In this document: piece after piece, positions 1 to 11,734 of the stretch
Layout of the letters: each line of letters opens with the position of its first letter
How positions within the stretch are numbered: the stretch's first letter is position 1
Origin: Pinus tabuliformis
Lineage: Eukaryota; Streptophyta; Pinopsida; Pinales; Pinaceae
Direction: 5' to 3'
DNA: 64,000 nucleotides
NCBI GenBank assembly: GCA_031772625.1
Contig: CM062812.1
Span: 728,350,300 to 728,414,299, forward strand
Notes under the pieces: model-generated
What the model saw: only the letters and a program-made list of their open reading frames with translations
Told to the model about the DNA's origin: nothing
Database searches by the model: none
Translations under genes and position numbers: made by a program

Positions 1-160
1 ATCTAAGCCTAAGGATGGGAACTAATAACTCAAAGCGAATACGCCAGCAAGAGCAAGTAATAACACGCCTATCAAAGCACGCCGTTCCGACCGAGCCCTG
101 TTCCCACCGAGCGATGGACCAAGTGAATACGCCGGCGAGAGCAATAGCACGCCAGCACTT
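1..160. other. GC-richer edge with a short internal duplication
   Basis: A short stretch more GC-rich than what follows. A phrase containing GAATACGCC and AACACGCC near 37-70 recurs in altered form near 124-152. No gene is recognised. The similarity to the second repeat copy near 21429 starts only at about 161. Confidence 0.4.
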
Positions 161-3110
161 CATGGAGTCTTATCTCACAAAGCAATATAATTTATCATCC
201 TATCACGGTCACAATATTAGTAAATCTCAACTTTAAGTATTTTTTATGACATAATTGAGGTATTAGTTAACATGTAGTCCGGAAAGCCGCACTCTATTCA
301 TAGTGACCTAACATGCCTGAGGTAAATAAATAACGCTTTTCTTGTATAAAATCCCACATGCTTTTGTCTGCAGCAAGTCGGGATAAACTTTATTCCAATG
401 TGACTCAGTGATTACCAATTAGTCCAATGAGCTTGTTAGACACATGATTAATAAAAGTTTAACATATTTTAATTGAGGTATTGGCTTGGTAGTGTGCATC
501 ATTGTTTTTCGTCAAAACTATTTATCATGGCGTTTCTAAGATGCCTGGGGTAAATAAATAACGCTTTTCTTAAAAAAATCCCACATGCTTTTGTGTGCAG
601 GAAGCCGGGACAAACTTTATCCAACGTGAGTCAGTGCTGGATATTACAAATTAGTCCAATGAGTTGGTTAGAGCCATCATTAATAAGTTTGTTAGACCCA
701 TCATTAATAAAAGTTTAATATATTTTAATTGGGGTATTGGCTTGGTAGTGTGCATCATTGCTTTTCGTCAAAACTATTTGTCATGGCGTTGCTAACATGC
801 CTTGGTTAAATAAATATCGCTTTTCTTAATAAAATCCGACATGCTTTTGTGTGCAGGAAGTCGGGACAAACTTTACCCAATGTGAGTTAGTGGATATTAC
901 AAATTAGTCCAATGAGTTTGTTAGACACATCATTAATAAAAGTTTAATATATGTTAATTGAGTTATTGGGTTGGTAGTGTGCATCATTGTTTTTCGTCAA
1001 AATTATTTATTAGAGGTGTTGTTATTTTATTTTTTTAAAGTTGGTACGAGTATGTTGAATTTTTCATTCTTATTCTGGATAATACAAGATTTGAATTCAA
1101 TATTTTTTTGTTTAGTGAAACTTTATTTCTATGGCAGTTATCAATTTAGCTACCCAACAAACATTATTAGTTAAAATAATATTATATTTTCTGTGATTTA
1201 GAAAAAAAAATAGTTTTCAAGTTAAATAAATTCAACATTAATTTTACATTTAAGAACATGGTCATATTTGAAACATTCAAAATGATCCTAAAATAAAAGT
1301 ATTTTTTTGTTTTCTTGGGACAACTACATTAAATTTTAATTTGGTAATGTGTATTATAATATTCTTTTTATGAAGTTTTTTTAATAATATATATTAATTT
1401 TTCTATATTATTTATTAATAATTATACTTAATCATTAATATTATTTTATAGTTTTGTGTAAGGGCATAGAGTAGACGTGATATGGTGCTTTCTAAAGACT
1501 TTTTGTGATGAAAAAGTCACTAGTTTGAAACTTTGTTGGAAAAAGTCGAGTCATGCTAAGGGCTAGTGTGCTTTAGGCCTAATGCGATCCTTGGTTGATT
1601 TTGATGGTTTAGATTCCACTGGTTCATGCCTACTCAAGCCACAAGTTTAGCAGGTCAATCATCTCTCACATTAACTAGCAACTAAAATATATTAATTTTT
1701 TAACATTTTTTTGATGTATATTTTTTTGGGTGCATTATTTATTAATAGCTCTCTTTCATTTTTTATAGAATAAGGAATATTTATATTACTAACATCTCTT
1801 TTTCATTTTTTTATAGAATAAGGAATATTTATATTACAATGGAAAATATGAGCATGCATTGGTGATTTTTCTTTTCTTCCACTTGGGAAACCAAACATGT
1901 AGCACAAACACAGAATTTTGAAACTATTGAGAGAGTTCATAATATGAGAATATGATAGTACACAAATTGTACACGATTATGTAGAAAAAATAAAGTAGAC
2001 TTGAAATCATAGTAAAACTATAGAAAATTAAATTGTTGGTATGATAGAGTGGTTTGTAGTCATTCATTCAACAAGAGATCCATTTCGGCTTGATGACCAA
2101 GGTTCTCCGTCAGTTTTATCTATACGGATCCATGTCTCTCATTGTTTTGGTTAGGAGTGTGATTTTCTTGTTAATTTGGTGCATTTTCTCTGTTAGTTCT
2201 TCCATGCATATGATGGTTTCCTATTGAGTGTCAGCCATGTCTATGAGGACACTTTCCATTATATTTTTTATATGATAATATAATATGATTGTTTTCATGT
2301 AGGAGGAGTCTCTAACTCTGGTAGAGTTCCGAAGTATGGGATCCAATCTCTAGTTTCTTGGTCCATATGCATGCTAAGAATGTACATCCAATCTTTCCTT
2401 ACTTTTTCTTTCACGTAAGGTATTTCTCTTTAGAGAGATGCAAAGATCATATCCACTTATATTTCTAGAGCTTCTCTAATCTCTAATTGTGCATAAGTTT
2501 CTCAAACAGAGGGAGGGATGAAGTCTAGTGAATAGGGAGGACGAGAGTGTCTCCTCCTTCCTCTGTGAGATGACCTATCATAATGAAATTTGGCAATAGA
2601 ATGGGAGGGGTCAATCGAAAGATAGCAAAAAGAGGGAAAGAACATAGGAGCAGATAAAATAGGAGATGGGAGGGAAGGGAGAGTAAGGAAGAGGCTTCAA
2701 ATCCCAAGATGAAGAGAGAAATTGACATGAAAATGCTTGGATAGAGATGGACAACGAGAATGAAAAACAAGGAGGTTAGATTGAAAACTTAAGAAGGGAA
2801 GATAATTAGGAAAACATATGGGGAAAGGGGATGAGACTATAATGAGACAGGGTCACCCAGAATTCAAAAGCCTAGTGGGGAGAGAGAAACCAAAATACAA
2901 ATGAAGCTTAAAAATGAAAGAGATCCAAAGATGAGAGAATTAAAAATTGAGGTGATATTGCAAAGAGACTGAATGAAAGCACAGAATTTCTAAATTTTTA
3001 ATATATTGTTGGAGGTTTCTCACGAGAGAGATAGAGGTCTAGAGAAATCTTACTTCACTATCAATAGTAGAGCCCCCGACCACATTTTCTTCATGTGTTA
3101 ATTCTATTAA
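161..3110. repeat. Dispersed repeat, copy A (~2.95 kb)
   Basis: Read side by side, this block matches 21429-23827 along its whole length, from CATGGAG at 161 to ATTCTATTAA at 3110. Copy A is about 550 bp longer, mainly because it has extra tandem units at 311-1020. On the minus strand a decayed coding-like stretch is visible (about 2255 to 2040, including INKKITLLTK), and it also occurs in copy B, so the repeat probably once carried a gag-like reading frame. Terminal repeats and target duplications were not found. The family is unknown to me; a non-autonomous or decayed retroelement is most likely. Confidence 0.75.
311..1020. repeat. Three tandem ~230-255 bp units inside copy A
   Basis: Units start at 311, 539 and 795, each opening with a variant of ACATGCCT(G/T)GGGTAAATAAATA and ending near TTTTTCGTCAAAA. 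The second unit has a further small internal duplication around CATCATTAATAAG. Copy B has only one such unit (about 21582-21795), so the unit number differs between copies. Confidence 0.8.
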
Positions 3111-3464
3111 GGGTGAGAACATGAAGTTGTGTTACACCTTTGTGAGAAACACCTTCGAAAATTTCACATTCCCAATTTTTTGGTTGAACAAATATTTTTT
3201 TTTGGCTGAACATTATAAATTTATTTGGTCAAACTATTTTACCAACATTCGGCTGAACTTTGGATTGTTTAGACAAACGTCAACCTTTGGACGGAAATTT
3301 TGTTGGAGCTCAAAAAATCAGTAAAAAAATAGTTTGGCCAAACAAATTATTCAGCTAAAGTTTTGATTTTGCCAAACTATTTATTCAGACGAATTATTTG
3401 TTCGACTGACTTTTTATATATATATATGATGGTTCAGACCATGTTGTGAAGTTTTTTGCTTTTC
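3111..3464. other. AT-rich stretch with a repeated TTGGCTGAAC-like motif
   Basis: Variants of GG(C/T)(T/C)(G/A)AAC(A/T) recur many times on both strands between about 3180 and 3410, such as GGTTGAAC, GGCTGAAC, GGTCAAAC and GGCCAAAC. The only reading frame (3121-3324) is low-complexity and not convincing. Clustered short motifs resemble subterminal transposase-binding repeats, but that is inference. Confidence 0.35.
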
Positions 3465-3800
3465 TAATTTGCGATTGTGTTTGGTTGAGCCGTTCATTGG
3501 TATTACTCTATTAATTTGTGATCATGGCTGGTTGAGTCGAGCGTTATTAATGTGATGTTAATTTTTTTTATTATGGTTGGTTGAGATGAGCATTGTTACT
3601 GCTATGTTAATCTGTGATTGTTTGTTGGTTGAGGCGAGCGATGTTACTGCTCTGTTGCTTTTTTATTGCGGTTGAGATGAGATGAACGCTCTCAGTAATC
3701 TGTTAAATTTTTATTGTGGTTGAGCCAAGCCAAAACTAAGCACTGTTGTTAATTTGTGATTTTAGTTTAGCGAAGCCAATGTCGAGCGTTGTTGAGGTTC
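3465..3800. repeat. ~48-bp degenerate tandem repeat, about seven units
   Basis: Seven successive units follow the pattern AATTTGTGATTGTGGTTGG, then TTGAG, then a (G)AGCGTTGTTA-like tail and a TGTT junction. They start near 3465 and repeat every 46-50 bp. Related sequence occurs on the opposite strand at 5243-5320. Units are well diverged, so the array is old. Confidence 0.65.
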
Positions 3801-4610
3801 GTTTGAAATTTTCTTTTTACAACAACTTTTAACAATATCACAAATATTATAATTATTTTGTTTTTTGCAGCGTGGCGCAAGAGGAATTTTGTTTGGGTGC
3901 ACTCATCAATAGAATCTATCTCACCCTCCTCATTCTGCCTCCTTGTCTGGACCAAGTAAGTCGTCCAAAACACTAAAACACCAAAAGGTTATGGAGATGA
4001 ACTTTGATTAATATATGGAGAATCCAACTATCATAAGTAGAAATTGTGTTTTATTCATCTTCAACCGATGGTTAAAATTTCATCACGAGAGAAATTCTCA
4101 AGTTCATAACTTTTATCTTTGGATTTGCTTGGAAAGCTTACTCAAATTTTTTTTAAGAGATTTATTCATACTTTCCTCATAAATAACACTCCATTTCCTA
4201 TCAAATTATGGCATGGTTAAATAGCGTGAGTCGTCCACACACCTCCTCGACCACCTCTTTACTCATTCTCTTTTTGACATAGACAAACCTAAGAATCAGA
4301 TTTAGTGGAACATGATTCATGTTGCTTATACAATACAACATCTAAAACTTCATGCCCAATTACTCAAACCTTACAATGAATTATGATTTTTGTTTTCATT
4401 TAGTGTAGCTCACATCCACGTGGCTTGTAAGTCCATGTTGCAATGAAAACAATGCCATTGGTTTCCAGTATAGCGTACCAATTCCCAATGTGACTCTTTT
4501 GTCAACTACTATACTTTGGTTAGGTGATAATATTTTTTAATAGAAACAAAGATTGATATGGATAATTCATTATAATGTTTTCAAAAGAAAAATTTAACAT
4601 TCCCTTATCT

Positions 4611-4930
4611 TAATATTTTATTATTTAAATTATAAAAATGAAGGAAATATTACTTTTTTCCATTGACTATTGGCACATATCCTCTTCTCTGTCTTTGTGA
4701 GAGCAACATAATCCTACTATCACTGAGACCATGAACTATAACATGTGTTTATAGTAATATTTTATTATTTACATTATAAACATGAATGAAATATTAATTT
4801 TTTCCATTGACTGTTGGTAGCTATCCTCTTCTCTGTCTCAATGAGAGTAGAGGAATCCAACTATCACCGAGACCGTGGACTATAACATGCCCCCATCTTA
4901 ATATTTTATTATTTACATTATAAACATGAG
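4611..4930. repeat. 144-bp tandem repeat, ~2.2 units
   Basis: TAATATTTTATTATTT recurs at 4611, 4755 and 4899, an exact spacing of 144 bp. The intervening sequence is similar in both full units, including CCATTGACT, TCTTCTCTGTCT and the tail ACTATAACATG. Confidence 0.8.
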
Positions 4931-5242
4931 TTTAAGTTTACATAGTATTGTAAAATTCTCAGAGGCATTCAAATTGTCCAAAGTCAACCCTCTAAATTAC
5001 AATTTCCCTATACACTAATATATATGGGAGGAAAACAACATAATACTCACCTCGTTAAAAATTGTAAAATTGAGCAAAGAATTGTTCTACAAATAAACTG
5101 TCATAAATAAAATATTTTAATGAGTAAAGGTTCCCTAAAAATTATCTATTCGGTGAATTTGAAAAAGAAAAATGAAGTAAATAGTCACCAAGTTCCATAG
5201 GCCATAAGCCTTGTGAAGATGGCTAATCTATATGCCCTTTTT

Positions 5243-5320
5243 GGTTGAGCGCTTGGCTAAACCACGATCACAAACTAGTAGCAACCACAATCACAAATTA
5301 ACAACACTCAGTTGATGGTT
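5243..5320. repeat. Inverted copy of the ~48-bp repeat units
   Basis: Read on the minus strand, this segment gives GTTGTTAATTTGTGATTGTGG and then a second TTTGTGATCGTGG, followed by TTGGCTAAAC-like sequence. These resemble the plus-strand units at 3465-3800. About 1.5-2 units are present. Confidence 0.55.
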
Positions 5321-5381
5321 GCTCCTACAAATAAAACCAAATGGCATAAAAATAACCATTTGAATATAAAGTTTTCATATT

Positions 5382-8300
5382 ATTTGGTAACATACTTTCC
5401 TTTCTTATATTGTTGTATGTTCATTTATGTTTCCTTTTTAATTATGTGTAATTCACTTTTCTTATGGGTAGGAACATCCATTCCCATATAGTTTTTAATG
5501 TTGTCCTTTCTAGTGAAATTTTGTGCACTATTCTTCAAGGTTTTCTATATAAGTGCATAACTACATCCACCATTCAACATGAAGGAAAGTAGCCGTCTCA
5601 TCAAGTGGCAGAGCATAAAATCCTAATTATAGTTCTAAATCTTGGACTTGAATAGAGATTTTATGAAACCTTCCTACTCCTTTTACCTTTCATCCATCTA
5701 ATAATGTAATTGTCAGGTCATTTGTGGGCTACACAAATAGGCTTAGCTTCTTAGTGAAATCAATATTGATGTAGTATGCTTTGTTGAAATCCATGAGTAT
5801 CATTACATTTATATCATTTATGATTCCCATGAGGTTTAGGTTCTTAGGTTGTAATTTCCCCATCATGATAACAAGTGGAACTCTGGGTTTGGTTCCCTAT
5901 TTTCTTGGAACATGGGTCTTATTGGCTTTTTAAGATGATGCATAATACACTTAATTGAAGGTTATTGTATTTTCTCTTTTCAAGTAGTAGTTTCTTTTTG
6001 AGATACATCTTTTTCATTTCTATTTTGTTGGGTGCATGAGATTTAAGCTAATTAGAATGTTGGCATTTCTTTGTCATTTATTTGTGGTATTTTACTTTTA
6101 ATGTTATTGCATTGCTAATTAGAGTGTTTCCATTGCTTTTTAATCTATTTTTCGTGTTTTAATTTTAAAGAGTGATTGAAAAATGGATTATTTTTAAATA
6201 AAATTATATTGTGTAAGTATTTAAAAAATATTGTAAATGACCCATTTAACAAGGTCACTCGACAATAATAATTTCAAAGAATAATAACATTATAAATGCA
6301 TATTCCCTAAATGTTACCTCTAGCTCACATTCGCCCAAATCATTGTTGTCAAATTATCAGTTTCAATCCTCCACATTATCAGTCTGTTCCAGGTCACTTT
6401 TGCATGCCTATACAACATGGCTTCTTCATTTATGTTTTTTTTTTCATATGTGCAATTCACCTCAAGCTTTCATTTTTTCTTTGTACATTGCTCTTATAAG
6501 CTTCCTAAGATGTGGTAGAATACACTTAATTGGCTTGTTCCTTTCAAGTAGTAGTTCCTTTATTAGATACATCCTTTTTCATTTCTATTTTTTTGGGTGC
6601 ATGAGATTGAAGCTAAGTAGAGTGTTGGCATTGCTTTGTCATCTATTTTTGGTGTTTTAATTTTAATGTTATTGGGTTGACTTGTTCTACATTGATTTAT
6701 CTCGTAGAACAACCTTAATGCCTCCTGCTAACATAGTTTCCTTGTTTGTGTTGTTATATGTTCATTTATGTTTCCATTTTCATTATGTTTAATTCACTTC
6801 AAGATTCACTATTTGCTTGGAACATGGGTCTTATTAGCTTCCTAGGATGAAGCAGTATACAGTTAATTGAAGGTTCATGTGTTTTCTCTTTTCAAGTAGT
6901 AGTTTCTTTTTGAGATACATGTTTTTCATTTATATTTTGTCAGGTGCATGAGGTTGATGCTAATTAGAGTGTTGGCATTGCTTCGTCATGTATTTTTGGT
7001 ATTTTAATTTTAATGTTATTGGGTTTACTTGATCTACCTTGATTTATCTCATAGAAATATGGTCCAAATTCTCCAAAATGCTCCGAAGAGAAGCCCTATC
7101 ATTATTAAGAGCGCCTAATCGATTAGAAAGTTCTATGATGAGAATATGGGAATATGGTGCAATGCCAAAGTACTAGAAACGATGCACCAATCATTAATCC
7201 TAGTATCATATCTCCATCCTCTCAACACATAACATTTTAATTGACAACATGAAAAATTTGATCAATGAAGAGGACACCAATGAAAAATAAGATGATATCA
7301 TGGTCATTGAACAACCTTTATGCTTCTTGCTAACATATTTTCCTTGCTTATGTTGTTATATGTCCATTTATGTTTATTTTTTTGTTATGTGTAATTCACT
7401 TTGCTTTCATATTTTCATGGAACATGGGTCTTATTAGCTTCCTAAGATGAGGTAGAATATCATTAATTGGTGTTTCTTGTCCTTTCTCTTCTCAAGTAGT
7501 AGTTTCTTCTTGAGATACATATTTTTCATTTCTATTTTGTTGGGTGCATGAGATTGAAGCTAATTAGAGTGTTGACATTGCTTTGTCATCTATTTTTTGT
7601 GTTTTAATTTTAGTGTTATTGGGTTGACTTGTTCTACCTTGATTTATCTTGTAGAACAACCTTGACGCTTCTTGGTAACATACTTTCCTTACTTTTGTTG
7701 CTATATGTTCATTTATGCTTTCTTTTTCGTTATTTGTAATTCACTTTGCTTCCATATTTTCTTCGAACGTGGGTCTTATTAGCTTCCTAAGATGAGATAG
7801 AATACACTTAATTGACATTTCTTATATTGGGTTGACTAATGTTATTGGGTTTCTAATTTGAGTGTTTCCATTTTTTTGCCATCTCTTTTTCGCATTTTGA
7901 TTTTAATGTTATTGGGTTGACTTGTTATGCCTTGATTTATGTCGTAGAGTTCAACCTTGATGGTTTTTGGTAACATAATTTCCTTGCCTCTGTTGTTATT
8001 CTCATTTATGTTTCATTTTTCATTATGTTTAATACAATTTGCTTCCCTATTTTCTTGGAACATGGATCTTATTAGACTCTTGAGATTAGGCATAATACAA
8101 TTAATTGAATTTTGTTGTACTTGACCTTTTTAAGTAGTAGCTTTTTTTGAAATACATCTTTTTCATTTCTATTTTATTGGGTGCATGAGATTGAAGCTAA
8201 TTAGAGTGTTGGCATTGCTTTATCATCTATTTCTTGTGTTTTAATTTTAATGTTATTAGGTTTCTAATTAGAGTTTCGGAATTTCTTTGTCATCCACTTT

Positions 8301-8850
8301 TTGTGTTTTGATTTTAATATTAATTGGTTTGACTTATTCTACCTTGATTTATCTCGTAGAATAACCTTAATGCTTCTTGGTAACATATTTTCCTTGTTTT
8401 TGTTGTTATATTTTCATTTATGTATCATTTTTCATTATGTTTAATTCACTTTGCTCCCCTATTTTCTTAGAACATGGGTCTATTAGCTTCCTAAGATGAC
8501 ATATAATACACTCAATTGAAGCTTCTTGTAGTTTCTCTTTTCAAGTATTAGTTTATTTTTGAGATGGACATATTTTTCATTTCTATTTTTTGGGTGCATG
8601 AGATTGAAGCTAATTAGAGTGTTTCCATTGCTTTCTCATCTATTTTTGGTGTTTTAATTTTAATGTTATTGCGTTCAATATTTTTACATTGATTTGTCTC
8701 ATAGAACAACCTTGATGCTTGTTGGTAACATACATTCCTTGTTTCTATTGTTATATGTTCATTTATGTTTCCTTTTTCATTATGTGTAATTCACTTTTCT
8801 TCCCTATTTTCTTGGAACATGGGTGTGTTACCTTCCTAAGAAATACTTTC
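5382..8850. repeat. Imperfect tandem array, unit ~340 bp
   Basis: The same ordered phrases recur. TTGGTAACATA(C/T)TTTCC occurs near 5382, 6715, 7320, 7670, 7965, 8370 and 8725. A variant of CATGGGTCTTATTAGC occurs near 5907, 6826, 7424, 7770, 8063, 8475 and 8819. GGGTGCATGAGATTGAAGC occurs near 6030, 6594, 6943, 7540, 8178 and 8591. Spacing varies from about 280 to 600 bp because some units are truncated or interrupted, for example by 7070-7300 and by the gypsy protease fragment. Reading frames in it, such as 6343-6660, are low-complexity and not credible genes. Confidence 0.8.
5476..5920 (-). pseudogene. Ty3/gypsy aspartic protease fragment
   Basis: On the minus strand, with several stops and small shifts, the translation gives a retroviral-type protease pattern of plant Ty3/gypsy elements. 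It has a hydrophobic strand (VMILMDF), then residues in the place of the usual GATHNFI (here NKAYYINI), then FTKKLSLFV. Further on are LPLD, a box in the place of VLGVEWL (here FLHVEWWM), LCTYIENLEE and KLYGNG. The active-site Asp remains but the following Ser/Thr-Gly is lost. No reverse transcriptase follows. The fragment sits inside the ~340-bp repeat array. The identification is by eye from the spacing of conserved residues. Confidence 0.6.
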
Positions 8851-9180
8851 AAATTTCAATGATTTGAAGCTAAGTTGAATTAGAAATATTTGTATGTTTG
8901 GAATGAACGTAAAAATAAATTAGTAAGTACTTTAAGGCTTCAATTGAGTTGAAACTAAGTTGAATGAATTAGAGATTTGTATTTGAGTTGAATTAGAGAT
9001 ATATAGTTTTTTTCTTCTTGCAATTCTACAACTATCCAGCCAAGTAGAAACAAACTTTCTTGCTACCTAGCCCTTTGACATATTTGTCTAAATTGTAATC
9101 TTTTGCAGAACCTAACAATATCTATATAAATATATTAAATTCATTTTATTCAATTTGTTTTTTTACAACGATAATAAAAC
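8851..9180. other. AT-rich spacer
   Basis: A short duplication of GAAGCTAAGTTGAATTAGA-like sequence lies near 8870-9000. Nothing else is recognised. Confidence 0.3.
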
Positions 9181-9182
9181 CC

Positions 9183-9657
9183 ATTAAACATGGTTGAAAA
9201 ATGGAAATTATGCATAGGAGTTTCTTGTTATCCCAATCCATGGAAAGAAGTGATTACTTATGTACTATGTCATATTGTGATGAACAAATTCCTCTAGAGG
9301 AAAAGGAATGCACTTGGAAGAAAAAAAAACAATGAAGCATATTATATTGCATTGATAGAACGCTTAGGAAAATATAGGGAATATGGATCCAATGGAATTG
9401 TATTATTCACTAATTTTGAACTTGCATGCAACCAGATGAAAGCCATGTACCAATTTAAAAAGGAGAGGTTAAAATCACTGCATGGAGAAGAAAAAAATAT
9501 TGTCACTTAATTTCAATCATTTAGCATAAAACATTATGCAAATGTTAATAGGATGTTGAGTGATATATTGTATGTAGAAATGGCATTTCAAGAGTTGTGT
9601 GTGAAATATGAATTACTGTTAAGAAGTTCTCCATGCATATTTATTGATGGACATTGT
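9183..9657 (+). pseudogene. Decayed exon of an unrecognised gene
   Basis: From about 9238 the plus strand reads as a coding-like segment: MERSDYLCTMSYCDEQ, acidic and basic runs, then after a one-base shift in an A-run EAYYIALIERLGKYREYGS, LACNQMKAMYQFKKERLKS and LSDILYVEMAFQEL. One stop lies at about 9508. The segment ends with a good plant 5' splice site (GTAAGATAT at about 9657). I do not recognise the family. The mix of residues and the splice-like end suggest an old host or transposon gene. Confidence 0.4.
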
Positions 9658-10326
9658 AAGATATATTTGATATGTGTGTGTTTTTTAGTTATCAATGTCT
9701 CATTTTTAATGACCATGTGGTTTTTCAATTCTATACCAAGTGTGCCCCCACTATGTAAGCACAACTTGATGAAATTGACATGTTTTAGAAAATTTTGTAT
9801 TTAATTTTCAAAATATGCATGCTTTAACATTTCTATTTTTAGTGTTGACTATATTTTAAACAAAGAGCTTTAGATTGTTAAATACATTTTCTGAATTCTT
9901 TCAATATTTTTAAATAAAAAATTTAAGATCTTAAAATGCATGATGTAATTTGACAGGCTAAATCAATTAGATGCATGAGTTAACTTCAAGGTTTATCTCG
10001 ATTTTCTAAATTCTTAATCTATTTAAATAGAAATTTCAAGATTTTTAACTGCATGTTGTAACTTCAATGGTTACAACAATTTTCTGAATTCTTCATCTTT
10101 TTAAATAGCATTTTTAAAAAGAATTCTAAATCCACGAGGTAACTTTTTAAATATCATTCATGTCTATATATCTATAGATATCCATATCATTGGTGAGCAT
10201 TTTCCACATTATTCTTTGATTCAAACAGCAATAAAGTCGTATGCATCTACTAGAGCGGGAGGTTGAGGTCATGAATCAAAGAGAATATCAAATGAATTGG
10301 GGGAGGTCCATCATTCACATCGTGGC

Positions 10327-10338
<12 letters not shown>

Positions 10339-10371
<33 letters not shown>
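10339..10371. repeat. (TG)n microsatellite
   Basis: An uninterrupted TG run following a short AT run. Confidence 0.95.
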
Positions 10372-10372
<1 letters not shown>

Positions 10373-10449
10373 ATTTACTTAAATGATAAATAAGAAGAAT
10401 CATATGTATGTACACATAAATATTGAAAATTGATTTTCTATCTTTTTAG

Positions 10450-11160
10450 ATGCTTCGCTCACAATTTCATCACGTGATGGTGGTCAACATTCTCTGAGTG
10501 GTTATGAATCTCAAGGTGGCCAACATTTTCCGGGTGGTCATCAATCTCATGGCGGTCAACATTCTTTGAGTGGTCAACATCATTTAGGTAAATTATACAT
10601 GTCTATATTGCATACATGTATGAATACATTTATGCACATGTATTTATATTTATATAATTTTATATATTGATCCAGAGGGTGAAAATGATTGTCCAAGTAG
10701 ACATAAGTGAAGATAGATGCTTCAAGAAGAAGGAAAGACACCAACTACTTTTTATCCATTTGATATTCTAAATCGGCTTCCTTTGGAGACAAACCTCCAA
10801 CAATGCACATTACAAAAGTGTAAAACTCATTATTCGAAATTGAAGAAATACATTGGGAGTTTTGAGCTCCCTTCAGAGAGTAGAGAAAGCTTAGAAATAA
10901 TTATGCACTCTCTAAGATCCCTTCTTTATGTTTACGAGAATCTTGGCCTAGCTACATATTCACTTATAAATATGATGAGGCCAAGGTTAATAAAAGGGTT
11001 ATGAGAGAAGACGCAAAATTTATTTTAATTTCAAAGAAAGACCGAAAAGAAATATGCTCAAGGTACAATATTTCAAAGACATTGCTATAGCTTGTCATTT
11101 GTATGATAGGCTCCTTGTAGCATATGGAAAGATGCCATGGAATGATGAGGTTCTAGTTTA
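10450..11160 (+). pseudogene. Decayed spliced gene with GGQH-type repeats, unrecognised
   Basis: A candidate exon follows CTTTTTAG at about 10450 and ends at a GTAAAT donor near 10590. It encodes a short repeat of about ten residues (GGQHSLSG, GGQHFPGGH, GGQHSLSGQHH). A second exon starts after a CCAG near 10675 and runs through two in-frame stops (TGA, TAG) into LQEEGKTPTTFYPFDILNRL and on to 11004. Further coding-like sequence in shifted frames (KDIAIACHLYDRLL) continues to about 11160. It is probably the same gene as the segment at 9183-9657. The family is not recognised. Confidence 0.4.
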
Positions 11161-11697
11161 TTTTTCAAAATTAATTTATGCAAAAAACATTTCGGTGTGA
11201 TAGCTAATTATAATGAACTTCCATCCGAATATTATAGTATTGGGAAATGTCAGTTATATAATTGTAAGGGTCAGCAATAAAGTCGTATTTTATCCAAGTC
11301 GGTATCCTGAACTTTTTTTTTGTGTACAAATGAAGCACATTTGCAAGAAACTATTTTAATATTTATCCCTTTAAATTGGAAATATTGAAAAAGAACAAAT
11401 TTATAATTATTTTAAAGTTTTACAGTAGCTATAGAATTAAGTATTATCCCTGGTATTTTTATATTCATAGTAAATAGATTAACAATTAGTTATAGGTGAA
11501 TGGGAAAGTAACCACATCTACCTATGAAGTATGTCTATATAGATTGCCATAATATCTAAGTTTAGTTGTGCATGATTTTTCATGCATGTATAAGTATATA
11601 CGAACAAGTTTAAAGTTCCAAGTTAGAAAATATTATATTTAATATGTATAATATAAACTCCAACTAAATACACTGAAATAGTAGAAGTTGGATGCAG

Positions 11698-11734
<37 letters not shown>

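Noticed and set aside
3055..3080. Primer-binding-site-like TAGTAGAGCC in repeat copy A
   Set aside because: Too many mismatches to the initiator tRNA-Met complement, and copy B differs at the same bases.
6343..6660. 105-codon frame
   Set aside because: Falls inside the ~340-bp tandem array; low-complexity and not open in the other units.
3465..8850. CRISPR-like arrays
   Set aside because: The repeats are degenerate direct tandems without unique spacers of constant length, in plant-like DNA.
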